From the NCBI GenBank assembly GCA_949361645.1, contig OX442424.1, positions 4,547,986-4,611,985 on the forward strand: a DNA stretch of 64,000 nucleotides, read 5' to 3'. Every line of letters begins with the position of its first letter. Within the stretch, counting starts at the first letter, position 1. A program made the translations under genes and the position numbers. Source of the DNA: Spongilla lacustris. Its lineage: Eukaryota; Porifera; Demospongiae; Spongillida; Spongillidae. This document shows positions 24,843 through 37,380 of the stretch, one piece after another. The notes beneath the pieces are model-generated. The model had not been told where the DNA came from, did not search any database, and saw only the letters and a list, made by a program, of their open reading frames with translations.

Positions 24843-25694
24843 ATGGCAAGGCAGTTCCGCTTTCCAGATTTGCCTCTGCGCAGGGGAGCTCACGACTTCA
24901 ACTGCTTCGTTCCGCCGCACTACATCATTGGACCAACAGTTGGTGATGGTGAATTCGCAGTTGTCAAATTGGCGTATGATATGAAAACAGAAAAAACTGT
25001 TGCCTTGAAATGTTTCAATCAACGGAATGGTCGCTACACTATAACAGACGAACAGATTAAGAGAGAGACTCTGGCGTTGAAAGGATTGATGCATGAACAC
25101 ATTGTACGTCTACATGAGGCAATTGTGTATGGAGAAAGAACGTTTCTTGTATTAGAATACGCTCCTAACGGTGATCTTCGAACTTTCATCAACAGAAATG
25201 GTCCTCTAAGTGAATTCCAAGCCAGAGAGTTTTTCGGACATTTGACTCTTGGAATCAGTAAAATACACAATCACAACCTGGTGCACCGGGACTTGAAGCT
25301 CGAAAATCTTCTCCTTGATGCAAAATATAAGTTGAAAATTGCAGATTTTGGTTGCGCACGCAAACAGATTGACAAGAAGCTACATACCATAACTGGAAGT
25401 TACGCATACGGTGCACCTGAACTTTTTCGAGGCGACGTTTATGATGGAAAAAAGGCGGACATCTGGAGCATGGGTGTCATTCTATTTGCAATGTTGATGG
25501 GAAAACTTCCGTACAATGATAGTGGACCCAAAAGGCAGCTTTTGAAAGAGAGAATGAAGCCACCAGTATTGCCCACACATTTTTCATGTCACTGTCGTGA
25601 GCTTATTCGAAGATTATTACGCTATGATCCAGAACAAAGACCTTCTTTAGCAGAGGTGATGATCCATATGTGGATGCAGACAGAACATAAATAG
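24843..25694 (+). CDS. Intronless TSSK-like Ser/Thr protein kinase, copy 2
   Basis: A 283-residue single-exon kinase. The start at 24843 (MARQFRFP) is preferred because it aligns with copy 1. An in-frame ATG at 24795 would add 16 residues (MDMSCAASGTLYAYCN) of unrelated, Cys-containing sequence and would begin only 11 bp after the upstream gene's stop. Catalytic features are intact: GDGEFAVVK loop, VALK lysine, HRDLKLEN, DFG, GAPELFRG. It is a close paralogue of 6658-7515, same strand, 17 kb apart, with TRAF7, PSMD13 and the EF-hand gene between. AATAAA at 25801 probably terminates it. The 59-bp spacing from the EF-hand gene leaves little room for a private promoter, so a shared transcript is possible (inference). 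Confidence 0.9.
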   Translation: MARQFRFPDLPLRRGAHDFNCFVPPHYIIGPTVGDGEFAVVKLAYDMKTEKTVALKCFNQRNGRYTITDEQIKRETLALKGLMHEHIVRLHEAIVYGERTFLVLEYAPNGDLRTFINRNGPLSEFQAREFFGHLTLGISKIHNHNLVHRDLKLENLLLDAKYKLKIADFGCARKQIDKKLHTITGSYAYGAPELFRGDVYDGKKADIWSMGVILFAMLMGKLPYNDSGPKRQLLKERMKPPVLPTHFSCHCRELIRRLLRYDPEQRPSLAEVMIHMWMQTEHK

Positions 25695-25800
25695 TGAAGT
25701 TGGTGTACTGTTCTACACACACACCTGCACATGCATGCAACCAAATTTACTGTAAGTGAAGCATGATTGCTGTATTCATATGAACATGTAATGGCAGAGA

Positions 25801-25806
25801 AATAAA
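25801..25806 (+). terminator. Candidate polyadenylation signal for kinase copy 2
   Basis: AATAAA lies 107 bp after the kinase stop and 26 bp before the convergent ATF6 stop, so the two 3' UTRs probably overlap. Confidence 0.6.
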
Positions 25807-25831
25807 ATGTTGCACTGTGTGCTGTGCATGC

Positions 25832-28800
25832 TTAAGGGCTTGTAAAGCCACCAGACATATCCACTAAAATTCTTTTAGTCCCAAGAATTTCACAGTTGAT
25901 TTGGAGTAATGCAAGATGGCCATCTGAATTTGAATTCCAGTAGGAACCTAAAAAAGTACATATGTACACAGATGGACACATACATGTATGTTGAAGATGT
26001 GTTGAAGTAATATTATATGGCAGATGCTCACCTTGAGCTGGAATAATTACAGAAAGAACAGCGGATTCATTGGATTTATGAAGCGGTGCATCAAGCAGCA
26101 CATAATCCTGTATCATATTGAGATAAAACTTAGGATGATATTGCATTCATACTTATGTACCTTGAATGCAATTAAATAGAAATTATCAGGGCTTCGTGTG
26201 AAGTATTTCTTGAACTCTTGAAACAAACTAAATAAACAATATGAATATGACCTTTGAACACAGTTTAAATCTTTCACTTACTTGAAGGTGTCAGGAATGT
26301 AGTATGGAGAAGCAACAATTGTTGAACTTGACAAAGAGAATTATATAATCATTTCACAAAAAAGATACGTATATGTACATGGTCGATGGATGTGAGCTAA
26401 ATAACTTCTATGATGCCTACATGTTTAATGACATTTTAATTTCATTGCTCATCTTTATAAAGAAGACATGTTTGGTAGGCTAAATATCCCTTGGAGAGAG
26501 CCATGTAGGCCATACTGGCGAGGAATTTAGCCACTACTGACTTTAACTAAATAATAATAGTTCAACGGTGTTGTTTTATTTACAGAATATACATGTACAT
26601 GTAGTAATATTTATTGTAACGATAAACAAAAGGGCTAATATGAATTGTAAAAATAAATTAACGTACACATACATATAATAAACTATTGGATATGGTGTAT
26701 GAGTCAACAGACTAAATAGAGCTCCAAAACTTTGGCAGCATGAAATGCTCTGGCATTCAAATGGACAAGGGACAAGTTCATTCTGCTGTCAAGTGTGGTG
26801 GATATGGTGGAGTTAGCCTGGACTGAAATGAAAGGTGGGATGCTAGTTTAGAGAAAGTGCTTGCAAAAGGCAAGTTGACCCCAGGTCCCCCGAAGGACTC
26901 AGCTCCAGCCAAGTTCATTATACATGAAGTTGTTTTCAGTTAACGTGCTTCAGTAAATGAAATTGTGCACATGAGCAAAGTTTAGAAGATGGTAAGATAC
27001 ATGTAAGCAAGACAGACTGTAGGCCCGGAATCAGATCAGAGGGCACCACAAAAATCAGTTTGCTGCTGTGAGTTCTACTTCAACAGAAGAATTTGCTCTA
27101 ATTTTATTGTAGCTTGCACTGTTCTGTGGCAAATGCTGCAGAACCTGCTGTATGTCCCGCTTCAGAAACAATATCAGGTTTTAGTGGAGACAATACAGAG
27201 AGATCAAACACAGCGGGATTGCCATTAATCGTTGACTAGGATGTCTGCAGGTTTAGATTGTTTCTGGTCATGACCAAGGCCACTACCAGCTTCCTACTTC
27301 GGTTTGTACAAGGCTTTCGTGAAAAGTTGATGCAAAGTGTCAAAAGGTGGTTATGGTGTGCAACTACATCACTACCCTTCTTGCCACTGCAAGCAGACTA
27401 TGGTTATACGAACTGTGTAACTTTGAGGAAAGCACACATAATTTAATTATGTGCACTTTCCCCAAAGTTGTACAGTTTGTATAACCATAGCCTGCTTGCA
27501 GTGTGCAAGACCAGCTCACACAATTGAACACCCAGCCACCATTTGATGGCAAACTGAGATTCGGATGGTGTCAAATGCAAGCCTAAGGCACCAGATGGGG
27601 TTACATGCAACCAAGAACTATAATAGCATATGGGGATGAAACAGAAAGAAGTCAGGCTCGGTCAACCAGGGTGCTGCATTGCAAGATGGATTGAAACTGT
27701 TCGTTTTCAAGTGTCTGTGACAAAATATGTCAATGGGTTTAGTAATAAAACACGAGCTAATAAATCACCCATACACTGTTTTATGAGCACCAAAATTCAA
27801 TGATATACATAAACAATAATAATGATAAAACATACATGTAATACCAGTAATCAGTAGCAACAAAACCATTTTCAACAATCATATACAAGTAGGTAACAAT
27901 CTTGCAGCATAGTTGTGGCAATTATCATTATGGGAGGTTAAATTTGTATTGTGTTCTAGAACTTTTATTTGGACTCCGCGGAGGCTCAAAGAAAAATAGC
28001 AGTGCACATACATGCATACTTCATTAATGTCAAGGTTGAAAAACAAATTAATAACGAGCACAATTAATTTATAACAACTGTCACTATTACATGTATGACT
28101 AACTTCTCAACACAATGAAGACACAGGCCTTACATTATTTGACACTAGTGGGTCCATGACCAGAATTTAGGAGATACACAAACAATGTCAGAGAATAAAA
28201 CTATGTATTCATAATCACATGCACATGTAATCAATCATGCCACACAGCTTACATGTTACCATCAATGTTCAATACAGCTGAAGAGACCTAAAAATATAAA
28301 TTAATAAATTCATGTATCAATTAAATAACAACTACACATGATTACATGTGTACAACAATGTAAAAGTATTAGCTGAAGTGTGAGAATTGATGATCATGCG
28401 TGTACAAGCACTTGTTAAAATCTAAAGTCACTTCTGGAACAAAATAGTCAGTAGTGAATCAGTAGACATCATTATACATGAACATGTAACTAACTCTACA
28501 GTTACAATGGCAATACATTTAAACATACACATGTACATGTACAATGTACATATATACTGAGACAAAATCTGTGTTATTCAAATTATTTTCTCTGTATTGT
28601 ATTGTATGATAAATGTATTAAAACAGCTCATACTAGTGCCTATACCTATTATTCGTTAGTTAAAATGATCTAAAATAAACACATCTAACTGCCACTTACA
28701 TGTGTACTTTACATGTACATATATTATGTTATCAATCTAAATACAAAAATGAACAAAATGAAATATAGTCACTATAAGCGGCTAAATTACATTATGGGTA

Positions 28801-31800
28801 AATTCTTTGCAAATCCGGAATCAAGTCTGTACCATATATGACTGTTTTGGAACCCTGTGTCTCTACTGCAGAAGTTAATCCATTAATTCTCATAACTAAA
28901 AATAGGCATGAATAAGAATAGATGGAGTAAAAGCATGGGCCATTCATAACTGTTCCTATTGTCATTCTTATACATGTATATGCACTCACCGGTTCTGTAT
29001 CATTATTCTTCAAATTCTTTTCACGATTTTGAAAACACTCAGAAATATCCACATGTGCACTACAGTATACATAAAACTCCAGTCATTCATAGACACCATA
29101 CATGTACATGTAGTACAGAGCTACTGTACATGTGAGACTATAATACCAATCTAGTAGTACGATACTATACATGTGAGACTATACATGTAACACCACAGAG
29201 CTACTGTACATGTGAGACTATAATACCACAAAGCTGCTGTACATGTACATATACATGCATACATGTATCTAAAAGGACATTTGGATACATTAAAGCGTAA
29301 TGTACAATCAGCATAAAAAATAACGTGGTCTGGAACCTAAATGTATACAGCAAACAACTTAATTTTTCTGAATCAGAATTACATGCAGTTAATTATACCA
29401 TTTGCGCTCCTTGCATACTTAAGATTCATTATGGATAAAGAGACTTAATTCAGATAGCTACAGCTGTTTAGAAACAATTACAATGCAAAGTTCTAATGCA
29501 TTCCATATTCAATAGCTATTACTCATGTCTGCATGCAAATCTAAATGGAACTCAATTCAACTGTGTATGCAAAAACTTACTGACTAATAGCAGTAGCATT
29601 TCGCATAGGACAGTTGCAATGTATGGGTGTAGTGATCATACTTTTGTGGTTTCTCTGATATTTTCTTCCCCGTGCTCGAGCTACATTGTGGTCAACAGAG
29701 AGAAGTGCAGTGGAACTTGACAAATGAAGTGAGGGTCTTTTATTTGAGCTTGTCAAGGCTGTCTCTTGAAAATCTGAGCTTAAATCCATAGAAAGAAGTG
29801 CTCTTCCCGTTGAGTGAGACGTTGATAAAGCAGTAATAGGAGAGACACGATGCAAGTTTCCAAAATGACTGCAAGAAAATAACCGTGCTTTTCATTGTAA
29901 ACTTGCCTTGTATTGCTTACTTTATTGCAGCAAAAGAAGCGACAAAAAAGCAGACGACAAAAAGGGTTGCCATACGTTTCTGGGGTACAACAATATTTTG
30001 GGACTTCAGGGACTTGTTCTACAACAAAATAGATACAGTGTAGCATATTAAATGAAATGACATACTCTGTATCCTGTTTATACTACATTAATTCTCATGC
30101 ACATGTAGACCCATAGAGACAAAATTGCAGCATGAAAAGAAAGTACATGTTGCAGTCAATCTGAAATATAGTAACATAAGAGGAATTGTGTGTATCAATT
30201 CAGTGTGGGACTTCTGTAATGTACTCATCAGTCACTGTACGTATTCCATGTAAGTTCAAGTGACATAACTATACATGTAGAACACCCATCTATCAAAGCA
30301 GGCAGGTGTGGTGGGAGGAATCACTACTCTAATACACTCATTATACATTCTTTTTATATGAGTACTATGCTATTTTTATTTCTTCCAGTGACAGTGCCCC
30401 ACAACATAAATACTATACCTCCCCTTCCAGCTGTGTAATCTGCTTCCTAAGCAATTCATTTTCTTTGAGTAATGCTGCATTTTTCTGTGCTGCCTCTTTT
30501 AATTTTTCTTCCAACAAATGCAAATACTGGAACAAATGCACAATAAGTCAAACAGGCTATAACCTTATGCACAGCAACTGCACAGTACAAAAAGCAAGAA
30601 TGTCAACCAAACTGTATGAGAATTTATAGTGATACCTGAATATAAACAGTTGTATACATGAATGGATGGTTTTCAGATCAGTGCAACCAAGTTGTGAATG
30701 ACTGAATTGAAACGCTTGCTTAAACTACATTGAAAAACTTGTAACTCTACAGTAATGGTTAACTAATAAATAAATGTCCATGTAGATCCATTCTAATCAT
30801 GAGTTAAGTACAGAGCTACTTGAACGCAGTTACGAACCAGTAACGTTCTTTTTGGGGGGCCTACTGTTAGCTACAAACAATGTTATTTTGTTTGAATATT
30901 AAGTAGTAACAAAGAAGCCTAACAATTGGTGCTTTAATATTCATGTGTATGTTATAGTACCTCTTTCTTCTTTTGTCTTGAAACTAATGCTGATTCTCTG
31001 TTTTTCATCATCCTTTGCTGTCGTTTAGAAAGCTTGGACTAGGAGAAACAGTAACACTAACTTTGATGCAGCTATAAAGAGTACTCACAATATCATCGGT
31101 AGACTCCTCGTGTAGCACTGCACGTGGCCTCTTCTGCCCAACTCCACCACCATTTTCAGATTTTATTCTCTACGGTTTAGGAACAGAAAAAAGATACACA
31201 TGTACTTACATGTACACTTGTATTTTATTCAAAATAAATTAAAGCATCACAAATAACTCTGAAGTGCTAAAGTTAATCGTAATTACAATCTTTCACCATT
31301 TATATTGATATATTTTCCAACAAAACAATTGAACAGAGCAACAAGTATCACTGATGCTTTACATTGGCATCATCTTTATATTTTATATTTTATTCCGTTT
31401 GTGTTAGTTTCTCTTATATGTAACTTTTAATATTGTAATCACTATGCAATGATGCAATTGGCATCCTCACACAAAAGAAATGACATTAATATACCAAAAG
31501 GTGGCACATTGTCTATAAATCAGCACAAAAAAAATTATACTGTATACATTGTTTCTAGCATAACACCTGAACTCATTTACCTACCACAAACATGTATTAC
31601 AAGTTATAAATGTATATACAATGCATATGAAATTCCAGAAGAATATCTACTTTCTATGAGCCTATGATAGATGATCAAATTACAAAGATAAATAAATAAA
31701 TAAAAAACAACAATATTAATTTTGGATTTTCCCATAACTTAATTTCATCTAAAAATACAACTGGCCAAAATAAAGAATAGGTCAATCACTGAATGTCATT

Positions 31801-33428
31801 GTAAGAACAACAATGTCTGAGTAATATATTTCCTGTCGGTTGAAAGGATTGAATTAGACAGGAAATAAGCTCCTGTCTAAATATAGTCTGAATGGCGATT
31901 GGTTGGAAGGGTGAAACACGTGGTCGGAGTGTTGATAAGGGAGTGAAGGGGTTATTGAGTCATTCTAGGCATTCTAAACGCACGTGGTGTGGCTTGCAGT
32001 TTTTTCCCCATGTATTGTCGAGCATATACAGGTGATCATTGACAGACATAAAGCTGATGGAGGGAATCTGACGAAGAGGAGCTGTTTGTTGTTCTGAGTG
32101 GAGGTACTCCAACAGTGGCAGCTGGTTGTGTTTGTGTGTGTGTGTGAGCAGTGTAGTTAGGAAGGTTTTTGCCCCAGAAGGTGGATTTTCCCTTCAGAAG
32201 GTTTTCCGCGGGGTTTTTCCGAGGGTGAGGTGTGGGCTCACCTACCCTGAATATAGTTAGTTAGGTTTTATTTATGCCTACTGCTCAAGCGTGTGTTGTG
32301 TGTGAGTGTTGTGTGCGTGGAGCTCCTGTGCTACTGGGGGGACACTACGATGTACGAGAGCTACTGGCAAGGCAGGTGGAAAGGAGGAAGGAAGCAGGGG
32401 AGGTGGGCGAGACAGTTGTGATGGTTGGATTCTATGTTGTAATGTGCTGCGACGTGCGAATAGATGCTGGCACCAAATGTTGGTCAAGTGGGAAGGGTGA
32501 TTACCATGTAGGGCATGTGACAGGAGCTGAAAGTGAGTGCCTTTGCAAATCATTTTACATACACCCATTAAAAGGGTGCCAAATACCAGCAGACAGTACC
32601 AACTCTCTAAGCAATGAAGCTTTGCTCTAGCAGCCATTTAAATTAAATAACATCTTACTTGAAGCAAGCAGTCAATCATTAATTGATTTTCCAATTTGCT
32701 TTGTTGTGAAGTTGGTAGAAAGTGAACTACTTCCCCACTTTTCAGAACTCGGGGGTTCTCTTCTCCTATAAGGGAATGTGTTGCAAAGCGAAGTAAGCAG
32801 TTCAAAGCAGAATACCTGAGACTTCCTGCCATTTGGCTTTTGTGTCTTGCTGCAAGCAGGAAGTTAATGCCGTGGCTTGCATCTTACAACTAGATATATG
32901 CTCTAATTTTACATGTGGTGAACATGCTAACTGCAAGTCAGGTGGACTTTCAGGTGGTGTATTCAACTGCAATGAGACAGATACTGGTGAACTGGTAGGA
33001 TGTACAGTGTGTTGTGAAAAAGACGTTGGGGGTGATTCGGGTGGAGTACTTAAACCACCAATGCCTTCAGAGTTCTGAGGTAGAAAGAGACAATAATGCG
33101 CGGCCTACCCACTCAATGTACTAACTTGAAGCAACTGTTCCCAGCTCGCTAACGAAGATTCACCATTGGCATCGCAACCTGCGAAAAAAACACAAACGTT
33201 ATTTTATTTTCAAGCATGAAATAAATATTCAATTCGTACATATTTCGTCTGCTTTAGCCCATAACTCATCCTTAAAGTACAACTGATCCAGGATACTCGA
33301 ATCGAAGAGTGGAGACTATTTGGTAGGAATAATTTTAAAAAAGCATTGATCAACTTTGCGCTTACATCTAGATCTGGACAATTCTGGAGACACTCGGCAA
33401 GTTCGAGGTCTGCATCACTGAGCTCCAT
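25832..33428 (-). CDS. ATF6: ATF6-like ER-stress bZIP transcription factor
   Basis: A membrane-tethered transcription factor of the unfolded-protein response. It starts at 33428 (MELSDADLELAECLQNC). Minus-strand exons: 33366-33428, 33240-33315, 33126-33178, 32888-33074 (Pro/Ser-rich, STPPESPPTS twice-like), 32659-32765, 31089-31169, 30961-31038, 30419-30525, 29921-30018, 29581-29868, ~28989-29058, ~28790-28895, ~28253-28290, 26282-~26330, 26161-26227, 26032-26107, 25832-25947. The basic region is QQRMMKNRESALVSRQKKKE and continues in phase into a leucine zipper (YLHLLEEKLKEAAQKN). The transmembrane segment is MATLFVVCFFVASFAAI (~29923-29973). The luminal part carries GRALLS, a plausible Site-1-protease RxLL site at 29793-29804. 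The C-terminus (DNFYLIAFKDYVLL, SVIIPAQGS, INCEILGTKRI) matches the ATF6 luminal domain. Exons between 28.2 and 29.1 kb are less certain. Confidence 0.92.
26331..28252. other. Large ATF6 intron with decayed repeat and a palindrome
   Basis: No coding exon recognised. 26700-27760 is less AT-rich than its surroundings and looks like an old transposon remnant with many stops. 27388-27502 is a clear inverted repeat (CTGCAAGCAGACTATGGTTA mirrored by TAACCATAGCCTGCTTGCAG). Confidence 0.6.
27388..27502. repeat. Inverted repeat, ~57 bp arms, no spacer
   Basis: The left arm CTGCAAGCAGACTATGGTTA...CACATAATT is followed directly by the right arm AATTATGTG...ATAACCATAGCCTGCTTGCAG. There are a few mismatches. 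Probably the end or hinge of a foldback element. Confidence 0.8.
29100..29260. repeat. Degenerate tandem repeat rich in TACATGTGAGACTATA
   Basis: Several copies of a 30-60 bp unit containing GAGCTACTGTACATGTGAGACTATAATACCA. Units at ~29120-29150, ~29165-29190 and ~29195-29235, followed by a partial copy. Located in an ATF6 intron. Confidence 0.65.
31800..32640. other. GC-richer block in ATF6 intron, possible inserted element
   Basis: This block between ATF6 exons is noticeably more G-rich than its surroundings (GTGTGTGTGTGTG run at 32130-32147, GGGGTTTTTCCGAGGGTGAG, GGAAAGGAGGAAGG). A 118-codon plus-strand frame (32274-32630) is low-complexity and unrecognised. It may be an inserted element such as an LTR remnant, but no terminal repeats were found. 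Confidence 0.35.
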
Positions 33429-34282
33429 TGTATACTATGGTTATTAAACTGTCACGCGACGCTACTATGAATAAACACGAAATTAAAATGTGCCTACTGC
33501 ATACCGGTAAATCAGATAACCAGAATGTTGCGCGATTGGTTACAGGTACCACTTGTTGAGACAAGAAAATGTGGTTATACTGCATACCGGTAATCAGATA
33601 ACAAGAATGTTGCGCGATTGTACCAAGACAGAGGCTCAGAGCTTGGTTAAGGTTGCGCATTGACATAATTGATAAATAACCAATATGCATTCCTGGAGAG
33701 TGCCCCCAGAGTGGGCATAGGGTTGACTTTTAGGCAAGGAAAATGGCTGTTTGAGATGAGACAATGAATTTGTAGCCTGCTTGTAATAGCATTCCCTGTG
33801 TTTTCGGATCGTATATACTTGTAATGTATTCACGATGATTCAAAATGGAATTATAAAATGTAAACATAGATAGCGTAGGGAGGCACGACCGGGAAATACG
33901 ATTATTAATTTGTTAATAACAGAGGCTAAGTTCGGGAGAACAAATTGGGTTCTGGTAAAGAAATTGTGATCAGAGGTGATCTTCTTGTTCAACGCAGTGT
34001 GAATTCTTCACTGTAAGTTTGCCTACGCAAGTAAGTGGAAGCGAAAAGTTTTTATGAGCGGTGCGGATTAATTAGAACATTTTGAGCGCTAGTCTGTTAC
34101 TAGTATTAGATAAACATTTTTGTACCTGGGAAAGGTGTAGGTAGTAACAAAGATGTAAGTATGAATCATAGCGCGTAAGTCTAGCTGCTAAGTGAAAAAT
34201 CGAATAACATCGATACTGAACATGGCAGTCCATTTCAGAACTCTCATTACTGTTCCTTCAGGTAGAGCCTAGAGCTGTAACC
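33429..34282. promoter_or_regulatory. Divergent ATF6/CNOT2 intergenic region with 41-bp duplication
   Basis: A head-to-head arrangement with 854 bp between start codons, so both promoters must lie here. A ~41 bp block is duplicated directly: 33497-33538 and 33580-33620 (CTGCATACCGGTAA..., ending GAATGTTGCGCGATTG), with two small indel/base differences. A likely CNOT2 5' UTR acceptor is at TTCCTTCAG (34252-34260), implying a non-coding first exon, perhaps near 33950-34015. No TATA box is obvious. Confidence 0.65.
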
Positions 34283-37267
34283 ATGTATCAGTCTGTCTTT
34301 CCTCAACGGCAAGATAAAGAAGTAGGTTAGAACATGGTATTTAGAATTGTTGTGATAAATTTCTATGTTTTTACAGCTCTCTCATGGACTCTACAATCCT
34401 TCAGCAGCCGCAGCAGCACAAACTAACCTGTATGGAACTGCAATGCCTAGCATATCCAGTAGGTCCTATGCTTGTTGTGCTAAATAGTATTCTGGTTGTA
34501 TGTGGCTGATGAGTGGTAAGTTTACTCGAATTGATGAGAACCTTTGTTAAGTGTCTTGGAGCTGTATGAGTAGTTTTCTCAACGCTTACATTTTATGTGT
34601 GAGTTTAGGGGTGAAAAAAAAATGATGATTTGGATATCTTGTTTCCTTAGTACAGGCGAAAATTCAGACATTTCAATCAAGTGTGATAATTAGTTATTGG
34701 TCAGAGTTATCTAAGCAATGAGTTTAGCAACTATCAATATAGTGTTTGTACATAATCACAGGTTGTAGAGCTGAAATTGGTCAAATTTGCTAGCCGACAT
34801 ACATGTATGCAGTCTAGTTCAGAATATCGTAGGTACATGTACATGTATTTTGATGTACATGAATGGCACCCGCAAATGCATGTATTGTGAATTGCATTTT
34901 AGAGGTAAAAATCTTGAGCATGTAAAGTGAAAATTTGTAGTTCAAAACTTTATTATTATTTTCTTGATGCACAGGTTTGTCAGGTGGTGGTGGTATGCAA
35001 GGATTATCACTTCACCTTGGCAATTCTAGGGCAATTAGCAATTCTTCTCAAGTAAGCAAGCGCTTCATGTCATACATGTATACATATATACATTTTATGG
35101 AGCAGCTATATATATATTAATAACTGCAAGTACATGTATGTGTTCAATGTACAGTGTATGTATGTATCGCCACTTTTTTCTCCCTAGTATACTATTTCGC
35201 GAGCCACTACTGCTCCAGCAGGATACAATGCATTGTCTGCCACGGGAGTTACTGGTATAAGTCAACTAGGAGCACCATCACCGCCTCTCAGCAGGTTAAT
35301 GCACTGCAATTATGTACTGTGTCACCTCTGCATATACATTTACAAGCTGCACGATGTATTTTCATTTACTTCATTGCCTGAATTGTTTGCTATAAGAAAA
35401 TGTGAGTATTTGTCATAATAAGTTGGACCCACTCTGTTTGTTGTGTGGATCAAAACTTGGAATAGACTGCAATCATTGTGAATGAGGCTGCAGTGTACCT
35501 GTAAAGATTATTCAAGTTTTACAAACAAAAAGGGGGAGTGGATACATATATACTGGCTTTACTTTGTGAAGGGTTGAAGGATTTAGAGGTTGTAGTGTGA
35601 TGAGGGATGTTGGTTGCAGGAAGATTGTTAGATTTTTAACAGTTAATCAGTGTACATGTAGGTGGTTTGAACTGTGTGGTCATATGGACATGTACAGAGT
35701 CTTGTAGTCATGTTAGTTACATGTAGCAGGCTGTAAGGAAGATGTTAGCCCTCTGTGGTTGGTGGGTACAATACTGATCATGGGTTATAACATTTGTGGT
35801 TGATGTGGGAAGAGTTCCTATCCTTGTACATGTAGAATTTTTCCTCGTTCTCAATACATAAAGCTGTCACATTGCAGTGAACATCTATTGATGTGTTTTT
35901 GCAGCTATACATTCTTGTTATTTACACAGAGCTGGTGTACTACCTCTTGGAAGCACTCGAACTGGTCTTGCCACTGCTACTCAGGGAATTGGAAGTACAA
36001 AGCAAGTAGCACAAAGCAGACCTTCAACACTATCTTCTGCAATTGGAAGGTATTAGTAGCAATACAGTACACTATAGCAATATGTATCAGGTTGTTGTTT
36101 TTTTTTTGTAAATGTGCATACATTTAATTACTACACGTATGCTTTAATTTCTAACATCTTGTTTGCATTTCCCTTCTGCTTTTAGCATACCACTAAGTGC
36201 GTATGGAGGTTTAAGTCGAGCAGCACAAGGCATGAGCCCAATTTCAAACATGGCTGCTTATGGAGGATCATGTAAGAATTTTTTAACATGTACATATGCT
36301 GTATATTGGAATCTACAAGTTATATTGAACTGTGATCAGGAGAAAAATAATAAAGCTGCATATTATTTTGATTGTCTTTGTTGATCGAATGGTTGCATAC
36401 ATGTAAGCATGTATATTTAAATTTTCTGTATTTGTTTTTATACATGTAGATTGTGTATTGTACGTGTACTGTAAGTTATTTTACAGTTTATTCATGGGTC
36501 AAACTATGGCAGATCACCCGGTCAATGACACCACACCATGTCATATTTGCATGAAATCTGGTGTATGTGTTTACCATGAGTGGGAAGGTAACTACATCAA
36601 TTATCACCTTATTACATGTAGCTTTTCAAGATATGGTGTGACAACTGTTTTCGTTATTTCTAGAACCCTACATCTTTGACTGTTAATATCTCTGTAATGA
36701 TTAGTCACATAATTTAATGCAAGTTATCTTTGAGAATTTGAAGCATCAAAAAGTCTGAATATATACCTAAATTAATAATTTTAACCAGAACATGAATTTC
36801 TATTATTGGGGCGCATCCCAGTAAAAAGGGACAAAATCTCGTAGTGAAATTGATGATACATTTAAAGGCTGTATCATGATAGATTTATTAAAAATCAAAA
36901 TGGGAGTGGCTAATTATTTGGTTATTGAGTATTTCAAATGGCAAACATTATTAACACAGAGCACTACATGGCAGCAATGAAATGCTGTGGTTGTAATGTA
37001 AACACAATAAAGCATGAAGCCTCATATGAGACCATGAATTAGTTTGCATGCTTTGAGTACATGTACATGTACATTTGGGAAGTATATTGGTTTGTGTTTG
37101 TGGGCAAAATGGGGAGAAGGAAAGAAAGCAAAAGAGGCTTGTTCTAGCTACACTGTAACTTTAAGAGGTTTACAAAGCATTTTAAAGGCTTCACATCCTG
37201 GTGCAAACAGGATTTTCAACTTTTGCTTCCCTTCGTCATCCATTTTGGCTGGTTCATCTGCACACAT

Positions 37268-37298
<31 letters not shown>

Positions 37299-37316
37299 TG
37301 TAGTGTGTGTGTGTGT

Positions 37317-37380
<64 letters not shown>

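Noticed and set aside
32274..32637. 118/119-codon frames on both strands in the ATF6 intron
   Set aside because: Low-complexity GT/Cys-rich, overlapping on both strands, no recognisable domain or splice link.
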